A stretch of DNA of 64,000 bases, from assembly GCF_001045455.1 (NCBI RefSeq), contig NZ_LFNE01000014.1, forward strand, positions 1 to 64,000, read 5' to 3'. The position numbers and the translations under genes are program-made. Position 1 is the stretch's first letter, and each line of letters opens with the position of its first letter. The stretch comes from Chryseobacterium sp. FH2 (GTDB lineage Bacteria; Bacteroidota; Bacteroidia; Flavobacteriales; Weeksellaceae). The notes beneath the pieces were generated by a model. The model was not told the DNA's origin. It saw only the letters and a program-made list of their open reading frames with translations, and did no database searches. Positions 42,737 through 50,730 of this stretch are shown one piece after another.

Positions 42737-44590
42737 TTATTCTACTGTTACAGATTTTGCAAGGTTTCTCGGTTGGTCTACATTAGCACCTCTGTATACA
42801 GCTATATAATATGCTAACAGCTGTAAAGGCACCGATGCAACGATTGGAGAGAAACATTCTGAGGTCTCAGGTATTTCTATCACATAATCCGCCATTTCAC
42901 TTACCTGTTGATCTCCTTTATTTACTACAGCAATAACTTTTCCTTTTCTAGCCTTAATTTCCTGAACATTACTTACAATCTTATCATAGTGTCCTTTTTT
43001 AGGGGCAATAATAACGATTGGCATATTTTCATCAATTAAAGCAATTGGCCCGTGCTTCATTTCTGCTGCAGGATATCCTTCTGCATGTATATAAGAAATT
43101 TCTTTAAGCTTCAAAGCTCCTTCTAAAGCAGCAGGATAATTATATCCTCTACCCAGATACAGGAAGTTTGTAGCATCTACGAAATCTTTAGCAATATTTT
43201 GAGTTACCTCATGAGTAGTATTTAATACTTCTTCAATTTTTTTAGGGATAGCGTCCAATTCTGAAATTAAGCTCATAAATTCAGCATTTCCTAAGTTACC
43301 ATTATGCTTACCTAATTTAAATGCAATCAGTGTAAGAATAGTAAGCTGAGCCGTGAAAGCTTTTGTAGAAGCCACTCCGATTTCAGGACCTGCATGAGTA
43401 TAAGAACCAGCATCTGTAATTCTGGCAATAGAAGAATCTACCACGTTACAAATACCATAAATAAATGCTCCTTTTTCTTTTGCCAATTTTAAAGCAGCCA
43501 TTGTATCTGCTGTTTCCCCTGATTGAGAAATTGCAATAACAACATCTTTATCTGTAATAATTGGATTTCTGTATCTAAATTCAGAAGCGTATTCTACCTC
43601 CACAGGTACTCTTGCATACTCTTCAATCAGATATTCTCCGATAAGACCTGCATGCCAAGAAGTTCCACAAGCGATGATGATAATTCTGTTAGCATTTTTG
43701 AATTTTTCAATATAATCCCAGATTCCTGCCATTTTGATGATTCCCTCATCTACCAGTAACCTCCCTCTCATCGTATCATGAACAGATTTTGGCTGTTCAA
43801 AAATTTCTTTAAGCATAAAATGCTCGTAACCACCCTTTTCAATCTGCTCTAAACTCAGCTTAAGTCTCTGAATTTCCGGCTCAATTTTAGAGTTATCATT
43901 AATGGTACGGATGTCGACTCCTTTTTCCAAAGAAATTGTAGCCATATGTCCTTCTTCCAAATAGATAGCTTCTTTTGTAAACTCAACAAAAGGAGAGGCA
44001 TCTGAAGCAATGAAATATTCTTTTTCTCCAATACCGATTGCTAAAGGAGAACCTAATCTGCCCACAACCAAAATTCCCGGATAATCTTCGTGCATTACCG
44101 TAATTGCATATGCTCCATAAACTTCATTAAGAGCAAATCTTACAGCTGTCGGAAAATCCATCTCAGAATTAAGATCCATAAAATACTGAACAAGATTTAC
44201 TAACACTTCAGTATCTGTCTCAGATTTAAAATCAAATCCTTTTTCTTTAAGCATTGTTTTAATGGTGTCATAATTTTCAATAATACCATTGTGAACAAGT
44301 GCTATTTTTCCGTTGTTTGATACATGCGGGTGAGAGTTTCTATCACTGGGAACTCCATGAGTAGCCCAACGAGTATGTCCCATTCCTATTCTAGCCGTAC
44401 CTTTTAACTGGCTGGAAATATTAACAAGATCATCTACTTTCCCTTTTGTTTTTTCAACCTCAAATTTATTATTTGTGTTTTCAAGGACAATTCCTGCACT
44501 ATCATAACCCCTGTATTCTAATCTTCTAAGACCATTGATTACTATATCGTAAGCATCCTGAAATCCTGTATATCCTACTATTCCGCACAT
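42737..44590 (-). CDS. glmS: Glutamine-fructose-6-phosphate aminotransferase
   Basis: A 617-aa enzyme that makes glucosamine-6-phosphate from fructose-6-phosphate and glutamine, the entry to peptidoglycan and LPS amino sugars. The glutaminase domain starts MCGIVGYTG with Cys2 as nucleophile. Two SIS domains follow (IIACGTSWHAGLIGEYL, then LYLGRGYNYPAALEGALKL). It ends DQPRNLAKSVTVE as expected, so it is complete. It follows the DUF4270 gene by 24 bases. Confidence 0.98.
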   Translation of the reverse strand: MCGIVGYTGFQDAYDIVINGLRRLEYRGYDSAGIVLENTNNKFEVEKTKGKVDDLVNISSQLKGTARIGMGHTRWATHGVPSDRNSHPHVSNNGKIALVHNGIIENYDTIKTMLKEKGFDFKSETDTEVLVNLVQYFMDLNSEMDFPTAVRFALNEVYGAYAITVMHEDYPGILVVGRLGSPLAIGIGEKEYFIASDASPFVEFTKEAIYLEEGHMATISLEKGVDIRTINDNSKIEPEIQRLKLSLEQIEKGGYEHFMLKEIFEQPKSVHDTMRGRLLVDEGIIKMAGIWDYIEKFKNANRIIIIACGTSWHAGLIGEYLIEEYARVPVEVEYASEFRYRNPIITDKDVVIAISQSGETADTMAALKLAKEKGAFIYGICNVVDSSIARITDAGSYTHAGPEIGVASTKAFTAQLTILTLIAFKLGKHNGNLGNAEFMSLISELDAIPKKIEEVLNTTHEVTQNIAKDFVDATNFLYLGRGYNYPAALEGALKLKEISYIHAEGYPAAEMKHGPIALIDENMPIVIIAPKKGHYDKIVSNVQEIKARKGKVIAVVNKGDQQVSEMADYVIEIPETSECFSPIVASVPLQLLAYYIAVYRGANVDQPRNLAKSVTVE

Positions 44591-44614
44591 ATTTCTGATA
44601 AGTGTTTTTTAAGT

Positions 44615-46156
44615 TTATTTTGTTCCGTAGATTACTTTCAATTGAATATTATTTTCATTATTAGGATCTGTTCCTACGAAAACAGCCCTGTCTCTAGCGT
44701 AAGCTCTTGATGTATATTGTTGACCAGCAAGCGTTCCTGAAGAATTTAACAAGAAACTTCCCATATCGATTTTAAAAAATTTGTCTTTATATTCTTCTCC
44801 CCCTTCTACAATATCTTTTAGTGATTGAGTAACCGTAAAATCATAATGTGTTGGATTTTTATCCAAATCATAAGCTTTATAAATAGAGAAGTTATTAGAA
44901 CTTGAAATATTCAATAAATCGTTCGTAAAAGTAAATTTCTCTTTACCATCAACTATATCTCTTTGTGTAATTGTAAATACAGTTGGTTTATAATATTTAC
45001 TTGTCCATTCAGAATCAGTATATATTCTGATTTTAGCACTGATGATTGCTGCTTTATCTTTTTGATATAAAACTTTCAACTTATCAATTGTTTCTTTAGG
45101 AAATTTAACTCCAATTGAAGCACCTCCCATTCCTTGGGTATATAGCAACTTATCTCCAGTATCCTTATTACTTGCTGCAATTGCAGCAGTGTATGTAGCT
45201 GGCCTATTGTAAACATAATTCCCAATATGCGTATTTCCAGAACCTAAAGCAAATGTATATGTATTGGCTGTTTTTGTAGTAGTACCATTTTCAGTTTTAT
45301 CGTACTTATAGTACATCGTTAATTCCAATCCGTTCGGATCAAATTGCATTAAATATCCATCATCTTCAGCAACAGAAATTCTTAACCCTCTGAAATATCT
45401 GATAAAATTTGAAACATCTTTTAGTTCAGGTTGACCTTTCTTTGCAATAATTTTATTTTGAAAGAAAGTAGAATCTAATTTAATTCTCGTTCCTACCGCA
45501 GATGAAGTATAAATTGAAGATGCATCTGAATCCTTAGTAATCGTTACTAAATTAACATTCCCATCAAAAGTTTTTGAACCAATTTCCTGTCCATAAGCAT
45601 AAGCTTTACCTGAACTTGCTTTATCAGCATATCCATCTAAGAAATCCGTGACTTCATTTACTTTAATAGTCATCGATTTTTTAGCATTACCATATTTATT
45701 TACAGGATAAGTATCAACCACTTTCTTAGCAGCAATATTTCCTGCCGGATCTGGATGCATATAATCTTCATTGGTGGTGGTGGTAACAGAATCCGTAGCA
45801 TAAGTTGGCTTAATTACCAAAACAACAGAATCCACAACTGCATTTGCTCCGAAATCCGGATCATATGTGGATAATCTCAGTTGTGTAAGGTAAGAAGCTT
45901 TCTGCATCCCAAACTTTCCTTCCTTAAAAGCTCCGAGAACCGCAGAATTTAATCTTGATGCATCACTTTGAATGGTATCAAGATTATCAATATTATATGC
46001 TATAAGAGGAAAAGATTCTTCATTACCCTGTGCAGCTCCATCTTGAAATAATTGCTCTCCCAAAGAATCCGGATCTGGTTCGCAATTATAAAGCAATACA
46101 CTTCCAAAAATCGCCAAAAAAAAGATGACGAAAGTTCTTTTAATACTATAAGTCAT
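44615..46156 (-). CDS. DUF4270 family lipoprotein
   Basis: A 513-aa lipoprotein (lipobox LLYNC, Cys25), followed by EPDPDSLGEQLF, which is typical of DUF4270. Long beta-rich mature part: FGMQKASYLTQLRLS, SVVLVIKPTYATDS, GMGGASIGVKFP and YTSRAYARDRAVFVG. DUF4270 is a Bacteroidota surface-lipoprotein family of unknown function. It sits 13 bases after the GlgA-like gene and 24 before glmS. From memory, the block panC, glgA-like, DUF4270, glmS recurs in flavobacteria, which suggests an envelope-related role. Confidence 0.88.
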   Translation of the reverse strand: MTYSIKRTFVIFFLAIFGSVLLYNCEPDPDSLGEQLFQDGAAQGNEESFPLIAYNIDNLDTIQSDASRLNSAVLGAFKEGKFGMQKASYLTQLRLSTYDPDFGANAVVDSVVLVIKPTYATDSVTTTTNEDYMHPDPAGNIAAKKVVDTYPVNKYGNAKKSMTIKVNEVTDFLDGYADKASSGKAYAYGQEIGSKTFDGNVNLVTITKDSDASSIYTSSAVGTRIKLDSTFFQNKIIAKKGQPELKDVSNFIRYFRGLRISVAEDDGYLMQFDPNGLELTMYYKYDKTENGTTTKTANTYTFALGSGNTHIGNYVYNRPATYTAAIAASNKDTGDKLLYTQGMGGASIGVKFPKETIDKLKVLYQKDKAAIISAKIRIYTDSEWTSKYYKPTVFTITQRDIVDGKEKFTFTNDLLNISSSNNFSIYKAYDLDKNPTHYDFTVTQSLKDIVEGGEEYKDKFFKIDMGSFLLNSSGTLAGQQYTSRAYARDRAVFVGTDPNNENNIQLKVIYGTK

Positions 46157-46169
46157 TAAAATGTGTTTT

Positions 46170-46940
46170 TTAATAAAGTTTATTTATTGAATCTATATCT
46201 AAATATTCCGATTTAGGAGTAGCAGTTTCGTTGAAAGCTTTGTCTAAATCTTCATTTAAAAACTCATCTCCTTTCACTACCATATCCACATATTCCATAC
46301 TTTCAATCACAAAGTTTTGAAAGGTTGGGTTATCTAACGCTTTTAAACCAGAAATATTATCAAATTTTAATTTTTCATCGACATTTTTGCTGAATCCAGC
46401 GTCTTTCTCATTGTATAAAGAAAGAATGATCTTCGCGTCTTTGAAGTAACTGTCAGATTCGTAATAAGTTTTAAGGTATAAAGGCACGAATGAAGTCATC
46501 CATCCGTTTAAATGAATCACGTCAGGAACCCAGTTAAGTTTTTTAATTGTCTCAATTACTCCTCTGGCAAAGAAAATAGCTCTCTCGTCATTATCGTCGA
46601 AAGCTGTTCCGTCATCTTCAAAATAATATTGTTTTCTTTTGAAATATTCTTCGTTATCTATAAAATAGACCTGAAGTCTTTCCCCCGGAAGAGACGCTAC
46701 TTTAATAATTAGAGGCTGATCCAGGTCATTAATGATAATATTCATTCCTGAAAGGCGGATAACCTCGTGCAGTTGGAATTTTCTTTCACTTATTTGTCCA
46801 AATCTTGGCATAAAAACTCTTACATCATTGCCTTCATTGTGCATCTTAAGTGCCATTTTGTTTACGACTGCAGCCATATTTGTATCTTCCTGATATGGAT
46901 ACATCTCTGTAGTAATGTACAGTATCTTTTGATTCGGCAT
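46170..46940 (-). CDS. Truncated glycogen synthase-like protein (GT5 N-terminal domain only)
   Basis: A 256-aa protein resembling only the N-terminal Rossmann half of GlgA (usual length about 480). It has YITTEMYPYQED at the start, RVFMPRFGQISE, PDVIHLNGWMTSFVPLYL and IILSLYNEKD. The ADP-glucose lysine motif KTGGL is replaced (EDTNM, residues 18-22), and the C-terminal catalytic half is absent. It is therefore unlikely to be a working glycogen synthase. It ends cleanly before DUF4270 with no trace of a missing half, so this short form is probably stable. Divergent from panC. Confidence 0.85.
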   Translation of the reverse strand: MPNQKILYITTEMYPYQEDTNMAAVVNKMALKMHNEGNDVRVFMPRFGQISERKFQLHEVIRLSGMNIIINDLDQPLIIKVASLPGERLQVYFIDNEEYFKRKQYYFEDDGTAFDDNDERAIFFARGVIETIKKLNWVPDVIHLNGWMTSFVPLYLKTYYESDSYFKDAKIILSLYNEKDAGFSKNVDEKLKFDNISGLKALDNPTFQNFVIESMEYVDMVVKGDEFLNEDLDKAFNETATPKSEYLDIDSINKLY

Positions 46941-47079
46941 AAAACTTCTATCTAATTTTTGTATAATTGCTTAATGTGCAAAATTACAAAAAAACATCCA
47001 ACATTAATTTAATTAACATTTTTTTACGAAAATATCTATTTTCAAATTATCAAAACCACACTTAATTATATGATATTTT

Positions 47080-47098
47080 TAGTATTTTTGAAATACTA
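47080..47098. promoter_or_regulatory. Inverted repeat over the panC -7 element
   Basis: TAGTATTTTTGAAATACTA is an 8+8 inverted repeat with centre TTG. It contains TATTTTTG (47083-47090), a TAnnTTTG element 21 bases before the panC start. A protein bound there would block the promoter. Confidence 0.45.
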
Positions 47099-47110
47099 TT
47101 AAAATAAACT

Positions 47111-47959
47111 ATGGAAGTTTTAAAAAATAAGAAAACTCTTCAGGATTTCATTGAAAGACAGAAAGAAATGGGCAAAAGAATTGGCTTTGCACCTACAATG
47201 GGAGCTTTACATAACGGGCATTTATCACTTTATAAAAAAGCAAAAGAAGAAAATGATCTTGTAATTTCTTCAATTTTTGTAAACCCCACTCAATTTAACA
47301 ATTCTGAAGACTTAGAAAAGTACCCTAGAGATATCAACAGAGATATTTTAATCCTTCAAAACTCGGAATTGGTAGATGCAGTTTATATTCCGGAAGTGGC
47401 TGATATCTATCCTGAAAAAGCAGAAAGTCAACATTACGATTTTGATGGGCTGGAAAATGAAATGGAAGGAAAATCAAGGCCGGGTCATTTTGACGGGGTA
47501 GGAACGGTGGTAGAAGAACTTTTCAGACAAGTAAAACCAGACAATGCTTATTTTGGTGAAAAAGATTTTCAACAATTAGCTATTATTAAAAAAATGGTTG
47601 AAAAGAAAAAACTTCCGGTTACAATACAAGGAGTTGCAATTTATAGAGCAGAAAACGGATTAGCTTTAAGCTCAAGGAATCAAAGATTGCATGAAGACAG
47701 AAAAGAGGCATCAAAAGTCATTTATGAGACCTTAAAAAAGGTGAATGATTGGTTCAGGGTCATTACCATTCCCGAAATAAAACTGAGGGTACAGGATATT
47801 TTTGACAATCAGCAAGGAATGCAACTAGAATATTTCCTGATTGCAGATGAAGACACTTTAAAAGAAACTGATTTTTTCTATAAAGACAGAAATTTCAGAG
47901 CATTTATCGTAGTCGTTGTAGATGGAGTCAGACTGATCGACAATATGCATTTGGACTAA
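47111..47959 (+). CDS. panC: Pantothenate synthetase
   Basis: A 282-aa ATP-dependent ligase joining pantoate and beta-alanine to pantothenate, the coenzyme A precursor. Motifs: FAPTMGALHNGHLSLYKKA (HIGH-like), FVNPTQFN, KSRPGHFDGVGTVV, NAYFGEKDFQQLAII (pantoyl-adenylate binding) and LALSSRNQRL (KMSKS-like). Length is typical. Divergent from the GlgA-like gene; an inverted repeat overlaps its promoter. Confidence 0.98.
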   Translation: MEVLKNKKTLQDFIERQKEMGKRIGFAPTMGALHNGHLSLYKKAKEENDLVISSIFVNPTQFNNSEDLEKYPRDINRDILILQNSELVDAVYIPEVADIYPEKAESQHYDFDGLENEMEGKSRPGHFDGVGTVVEELFRQVKPDNAYFGEKDFQQLAIIKKMVEKKKLPVTIQGVAIYRAENGLALSSRNQRLHEDRKEASKVIYETLKKVNDWFRVITIPEIKLRVQDIFDNQQGMQLEYFLIADEDTLKETDFFYKDRNFRAFIVVVVDGVRLIDNMHLD

Positions 47960-48097
47960 TTCAGGATATTTTTAAGATTTAAATAATTTTCATCCAAAAT
48001 TTCGTGTTGTTTATTTACTAAACAGCACTTTTTAATTTATCCAATTAAATAGATCAATCGTAAAAATTTCAGATTCATAATCTTAGAGCAAAAAAAT

Positions 48098-48122
48098 CGA
48101 AGGCTTCTTGAGGAAGCCTTCG
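48098..48122 (-). terminator. Terminator of tRNA-Lys copy 1
   Basis: Perfect CGAAGGCTTC/GAAGCCTTCG with a 5-base loop; the minus strand continues ATTTTTTTG. It lies 55 bases after the tRNA 3' end. Confidence 0.9.
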
Positions 48123-48177
48123 AAACACCAAATCACAAAATATTAATATGAAAAAAATTTACTTTTCAGTAAACTTG

Positions 48178-48250
48178 TGACCCGGCTGGGATTCGAACCC
48201 AGGACCCATACATTAAAAGTGTATTGCTCTACCAGCTGAGCTACCGAGTC
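48178..48250 (-). tRNA. tRNA-Lys (TTT), copy 1
   Basis: A 73-nt tRNA. The minus strand begins GACTCGGTAGCTCAG; the acceptor GACTCGG pairs with CCGGGTC and the discriminator is A. The anticodon arm ATACA/TGTAT holds loop CTTTTAA with anticodon TTT. The T loop is GGTTCGAATCC. CCA is not encoded. Its own promoter and terminator flank it. Confidence 0.98.
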
Positions 48251-48305
48251 GGTCACTTTGTCAACGAAATACATTTTAAAAATGCCTTTCATTTTTTAAG
48301 AGATG

Positions 48306-48334
48306 CAAAGATACATTATTTTTTGTTCCTGCAA
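48306..48334 (-). promoter_or_regulatory. Promoter of tRNA-Lys copy 1
   Basis: On the minus strand TTG (48334-48332), an 18-base spacer and TATCTTTG (48313-48306) fit the flavobacterial consensus. It lies between the terminator of the upstream tRNA unit and copy 1. Confidence 0.8.
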
Positions 48335-48351
48335 AATTTATTTTTAAAAAT

Positions 48352-48376
48352 CAAAGGCTTCTTGCGGAAGCCTTTG
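48352..48376 (-). terminator. Terminator of the tRNA-Lys/tRNA-Leu/tRNA-Lys unit
   Basis: Perfect CAAAGGCTTC/GAAGCCTTTG with loop TTGCG on the plus strand; the minus strand continues with ATTTTTAAAAA. Confidence 0.88.
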
Positions 48377-48431
48377 AAACACCAAATCACAAAATATTAA
48401 TATGAAAAAAATTTACTTTTCAGTAAACTTG

Positions 48432-48504
48432 TGACCCGGCTGGGATTCGAACCCAGGACCCATACATTAAAAGTGTATTGCTCTACCAGCTGAGCTACCG
48501 AGTC
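48432..48504 (-). tRNA. tRNA-Lys (TTT), copy 2
   Basis: 73 nt, identical in sequence to copy 1, anticodon TTT. It is last in a unit that begins with copy 3 and tRNA-Leu, ending at the 48352-48376 terminator. Confidence 0.98.
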
Positions 48505-48581
48505 GGCCACAATTGTAATGATAAATATAGAATTAAATCCTAATTAATCATACGAATTATTTTATTTTTTTTTCTGCAGTG

Positions 48582-48664
48582 TGCCTGCGACTGGACTCGA
48601 ACCAGCACATCCTTAGGAAACCACCCCCTCAAGATGGCGTGTCTACCAATTTCACCACGCAGGC
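48582..48664 (-). tRNA. tRNA-Leu (GAG)
   Basis: An 83-nt type II tRNA. The acceptor GCCTGCG pairs with CGCAGGC; anticodon arm CCATC/GGTGG with loop TTGAGGG, anticodon GAG. The variable arm is long and the T loop is GGTTCGAGTCC. It lies between two tRNA-Lys genes, 33 bases from copy 3, and is probably co-transcribed with both. Confidence 0.97.
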
Positions 48665-48697
48665 AATAAAATTACAAATCCAGTAATTTCTTGCTAG

Positions 48698-48770
48698 TGA
48701 CCCGGCTGGGATTCGAACCCAGGACCCATACATTAAAAGTGTATTGCTCTACCAGCTGAGCTACCGAGTC
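48698..48770 (-). tRNA. tRNA-Lys (TTT), copy 3
   Basis: 73 nt, the same sequence as copies 1 and 2. First gene of the Lys-Leu-Lys unit, 53 bases after a consensus promoter. This copy has no private terminator. Confidence 0.98.
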
Positions 48771-48823
48771 GGCCACTTTATCAATGATTAACACTGTAAT
48801 AATGTCCCTCATTTTTAGTGGTG

Positions 48824-48852
48824 CAAAGATATGAGTTTTTTCTTTATCTCAA
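48824..48852 (-). promoter_or_regulatory. Promoter of the tRNA Lys-Leu-Lys unit
   Basis: On the minus strand TTG (48852-48850), an 18-base spacer and TATCTTTG (48831-48824): the same elements and spacing as the copy 1 promoter. It lies 33 bases from the divergent aroK start. Confidence 0.82.
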
Positions 48853-48884
48853 AACTTTTTCGCAAATTTGTTTAAAAAAAATTC

Positions 48885-49400
48885 ATGATAATTTCACTGG
48901 TCGGATACATGGGGTGTGGCAAATCTCACATTTCCAAAATATTAAGCGAAAAATTAAATTTTAAATTAATTGATCTAGATAAAGAGATTTTTAGACGAAA
49001 TAAATTAACCATTCCTGAAATTTTCGAAAAAAAGGGAGAAATTTACTTTAGAAAGCTAGAAAGAGAGGCGTTGGAAGAAATACTGGCGAGCGAGGAGAAT
49101 GTAGTTTTAAGCCTGGGTGGAGGAACTCCGGTTTATTATAATAACATGGAAATTATTAATCACAACTCTAAAAGTATATTTTTAAGAGCTTCTGTTGCTA
49201 CTTTATCAGAGAGGCTTTCAAAACAGAAAGAAAAAAGACCATTAATTGCAAATATTTCTGATGAAAATCTTCCAGAGTTTATCGCTAAACATTTATTCGA
49301 AAGAAACGAATTTTACAGTAAAGCACAATTTAGTATCAATACAGATGCACGTACACCTGAAGCTATCGCTGCTGAAATAATAGAAAAGCTCTATCACTAG
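48885..49400 (+). CDS. aroK: Shikimate kinase
   Basis: A 171-aa P-loop kinase that phosphorylates shikimate at O3 on the way to chorismate and aromatic amino acids. It has the Walker A motif GYMGCGKS, the substrate part LIDLDKEIFRR, FRKLEREALEEIL, the Walker B-like LSLGGGTP and the lid KEKRPLI. Length is typical. Divergent from the tRNA unit; its stop lies within its own terminator hairpin. Confidence 0.97.
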   Translation: MIISLVGYMGCGKSHISKILSEKLNFKLIDLDKEIFRRNKLTIPEIFEKKGEIYFRKLEREALEEILASEENVVLSLGGGTPVYYNNMEIINHNSKSIFLRASVATLSERLSKQKEKRPLIANISDENLPEFIAKHLFERNEFYSKAQFSINTDARTPEAIAAEIIEKLYH

Positions 49401-49411
49401 AGCTTTTTATT
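49384..49411 (+). terminator. Terminator overlapping the aroK stop
   Basis: AAAAGCTCTA (49384-49393)/TAGAGCTTTT (49398-49407) with loop TCAC and a T tail. The stop codon TAG (49398-49400) is part of the stem. It also lies at the end of the converging S4-domain gene. Confidence 0.8.
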
Positions 49412-49416
49412 TTAAA

Positions 49417-49863
49417 TTAATCTTCATTTTTCTGGTTTTCAGAATCGTCACCTGTTTCGCCAAAGAAATCATCCCAGTCTGTAAAATCGCTTTCAACATC
49501 ATTTTCAGCATAACCATCGATATCACGCCTGTCTTTTTTGGTGGGCCTTCCCTCTCCTTTTATTCTATAGTAATTTTGGGAGGCTTTACGAAGTTTTAAT
49601 AATTCGTATTGTTCTTTATCTGTCACATCTTTGATATGAAGCGGAACAAGCTTGGCTCCCATTCTGCTTTTCGGAATCTGGAGAACTTTAATCTTATAGT
49701 CAATTTGATTTTTTCTGATCTTAATTACATCCCCTTCCTTTACCTCTTTTGATGACTTTACGGCAGACGTTCCTATAGAAACTCTGTTCTTTTTAATCTC
49801 CTCTGCTGCAATACTTCTCGTCTTATAAAAACGAATGCTCCATAAAAATTTATCTATTCTCAT
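49417..49863 (-). CDS. hslR: S4-domain RNA-binding protein, Hsp15-like
   Basis: A 148-aa protein. The S4 fold is at the N-terminus (MRIDKFLWSIRFYKTRSIAA, then VSIGTSAVKSSKEVKEGDVI). The middle is basic (LLKLRKASQNYYRIKGEGRP) and the tail is very acidic. Hsp15 binds free 50S subunits with stalled peptidyl-tRNA and helps rescue them. The acidic extension is longer than in the E. coli protein, and it may bind something else. Divergent from the lipoprotein gene at 49919. Confidence 0.88.
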   Translation of the reverse strand: MRIDKFLWSIRFYKTRSIAAEEIKKNRVSIGTSAVKSSKEVKEGDVIKIRKNQIDYKIKVLQIPKSRMGAKLVPLHIKDVTDKEQYELLKLRKASQNYYRIKGEGRPTKKDRRDIDGYAENDVESDFTDWDDFFGETGDDSENQKNED

Positions 49864-49918
49864 AATTTTTTATACTTTTGCCGTTATATTATTTGTAAAG
49901 TAATTAAAGTTTTTTGAA

Positions 49919-50677
49919 ATGAAAAAAATATTTTTATATATCCTTGCGGGTTCATTGTGCTTCACTGCATGTAAAAAAGATGATGATGATACGGCTACTT
50001 ATGTTGAGCCAGAAGACATTGCAACACAAAATTCGTATGACGATCAGTCTATCCAAAAGTTTTTAGATGCAAATTATTTGGATACTCAGGGAAATATAAA
50101 AACATTCAGTGCAACAGATACTGCAGATGATCATTATAAAAAATTATCTGAATTAGACCCAATAAAACTGGCTTCAGGAGTTGTATACATTGTAAGACCA
50201 GGGGCACAGCCTATAGATATTGACCCAAGCAATCCAGGTAAAACAATCGGTGCTACAGACATTACAACTACTATGATGAGAGCTAAAACTTATCTTGCAG
50301 CAGATACAAACGGTGAGGTAGCCTTTATTTCGCCTGTAGATATGACCGGTTACAATACAGTTGATGGTTCTGGTTCTCCCGTGGTAGATCCTAAGTTTTA
50401 TTACATATCTGAGCAAGATCCTTTAATTACAGATGCTTCCACAGATGCTGCAAAACAACCAAGCTACTATGTAATTGAAGGTTATAACGAAGCTTTGCAA
50501 AAATTCAAGGCATTTGACCAAGGAAATGGAGCTCCTTATAACTTACAAGGAGTAATTATTGTTCCTTCAAGAGCTGCTTTTGCGAGAGATTCACATTATA
50601 ATTATAGTGGATATTCTTTCAGAAACAGAACTTTTGTTTTCAACTTCCAAGTTTACAAAACAGAAGCAAGACCATAA
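49919..50677 (+). CDS. Lipoprotein, possibly FKBP-like
   Basis: A 252-aa lipoprotein (lipobox CFTAC, Cys18) followed by an acidic run KKDDDDT. The core shows DDQSIQKFLDANYLDTQGNI and SGVVYIVRPG; the end (LQGVIIVPSRAAFARD, then FRNRTFVFNFQVYK) resembles the closing strands of FKBP-type prolyl isomerases such as the gliding lipoprotein GldI. The match is by shape and short motifs, so an isomerase role is tentative. Monocistronic with its own terminator. Confidence 0.6.
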   Translation: MKKIFLYILAGSLCFTACKKDDDDTATYVEPEDIATQNSYDDQSIQKFLDANYLDTQGNIKTFSATDTADDHYKKLSELDPIKLASGVVYIVRPGAQPIDIDPSNPGKTIGATDITTTMMRAKTYLAADTNGEVAFISPVDMTGYNTVDGSGSPVVDPKFYYISEQDPLITDASTDAAKQPSYYVIEGYNEALQKFKAFDQGNGAPYNLQGVIIVPSRAAFARDSHYNYSGYSFRNRTFVFNFQVYKTEARP

Positions 50678-50694
50678 TTTATTAAATAGAAATA

Positions 50695-50726
50695 AAAAAA
50701 CGCTTCAAATTATTGAAGCGTTTTTT
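50695..50726. terminator. Bidirectional terminator
   Basis: CGCTTCAA (50701-50708)/TTGAAGCG (50713-50720) with loop ATTA and A/T runs on both sides. It serves the lipoprotein gene and the converging FMN protein gene. Confidence 0.9.
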
Positions 50727-50730
50727 ATTT

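Larger units (their letters stand above)
48098..48504. repeat. Duplicated tRNA-Lys-terminator unit, period 254 bases
   Basis: The segment from terminator to tRNA (48098-48250) recurs at 48352-48504, almost base for base. It includes the 55-base spacer between tRNA and terminator. Differences sit in the terminator stem and loop: CGAAGG/CCTTCG becomes CAAAGG/CCTTTG, a compensated pair. Confidence 0.85.

Noticed and set aside
48178-48770. Three 73-bp direct repeats resembling a repeat array
   Set aside because: They are complete tRNA-Lys genes with proper stems and anticodons; spacing is irregular and there are no cas genes.
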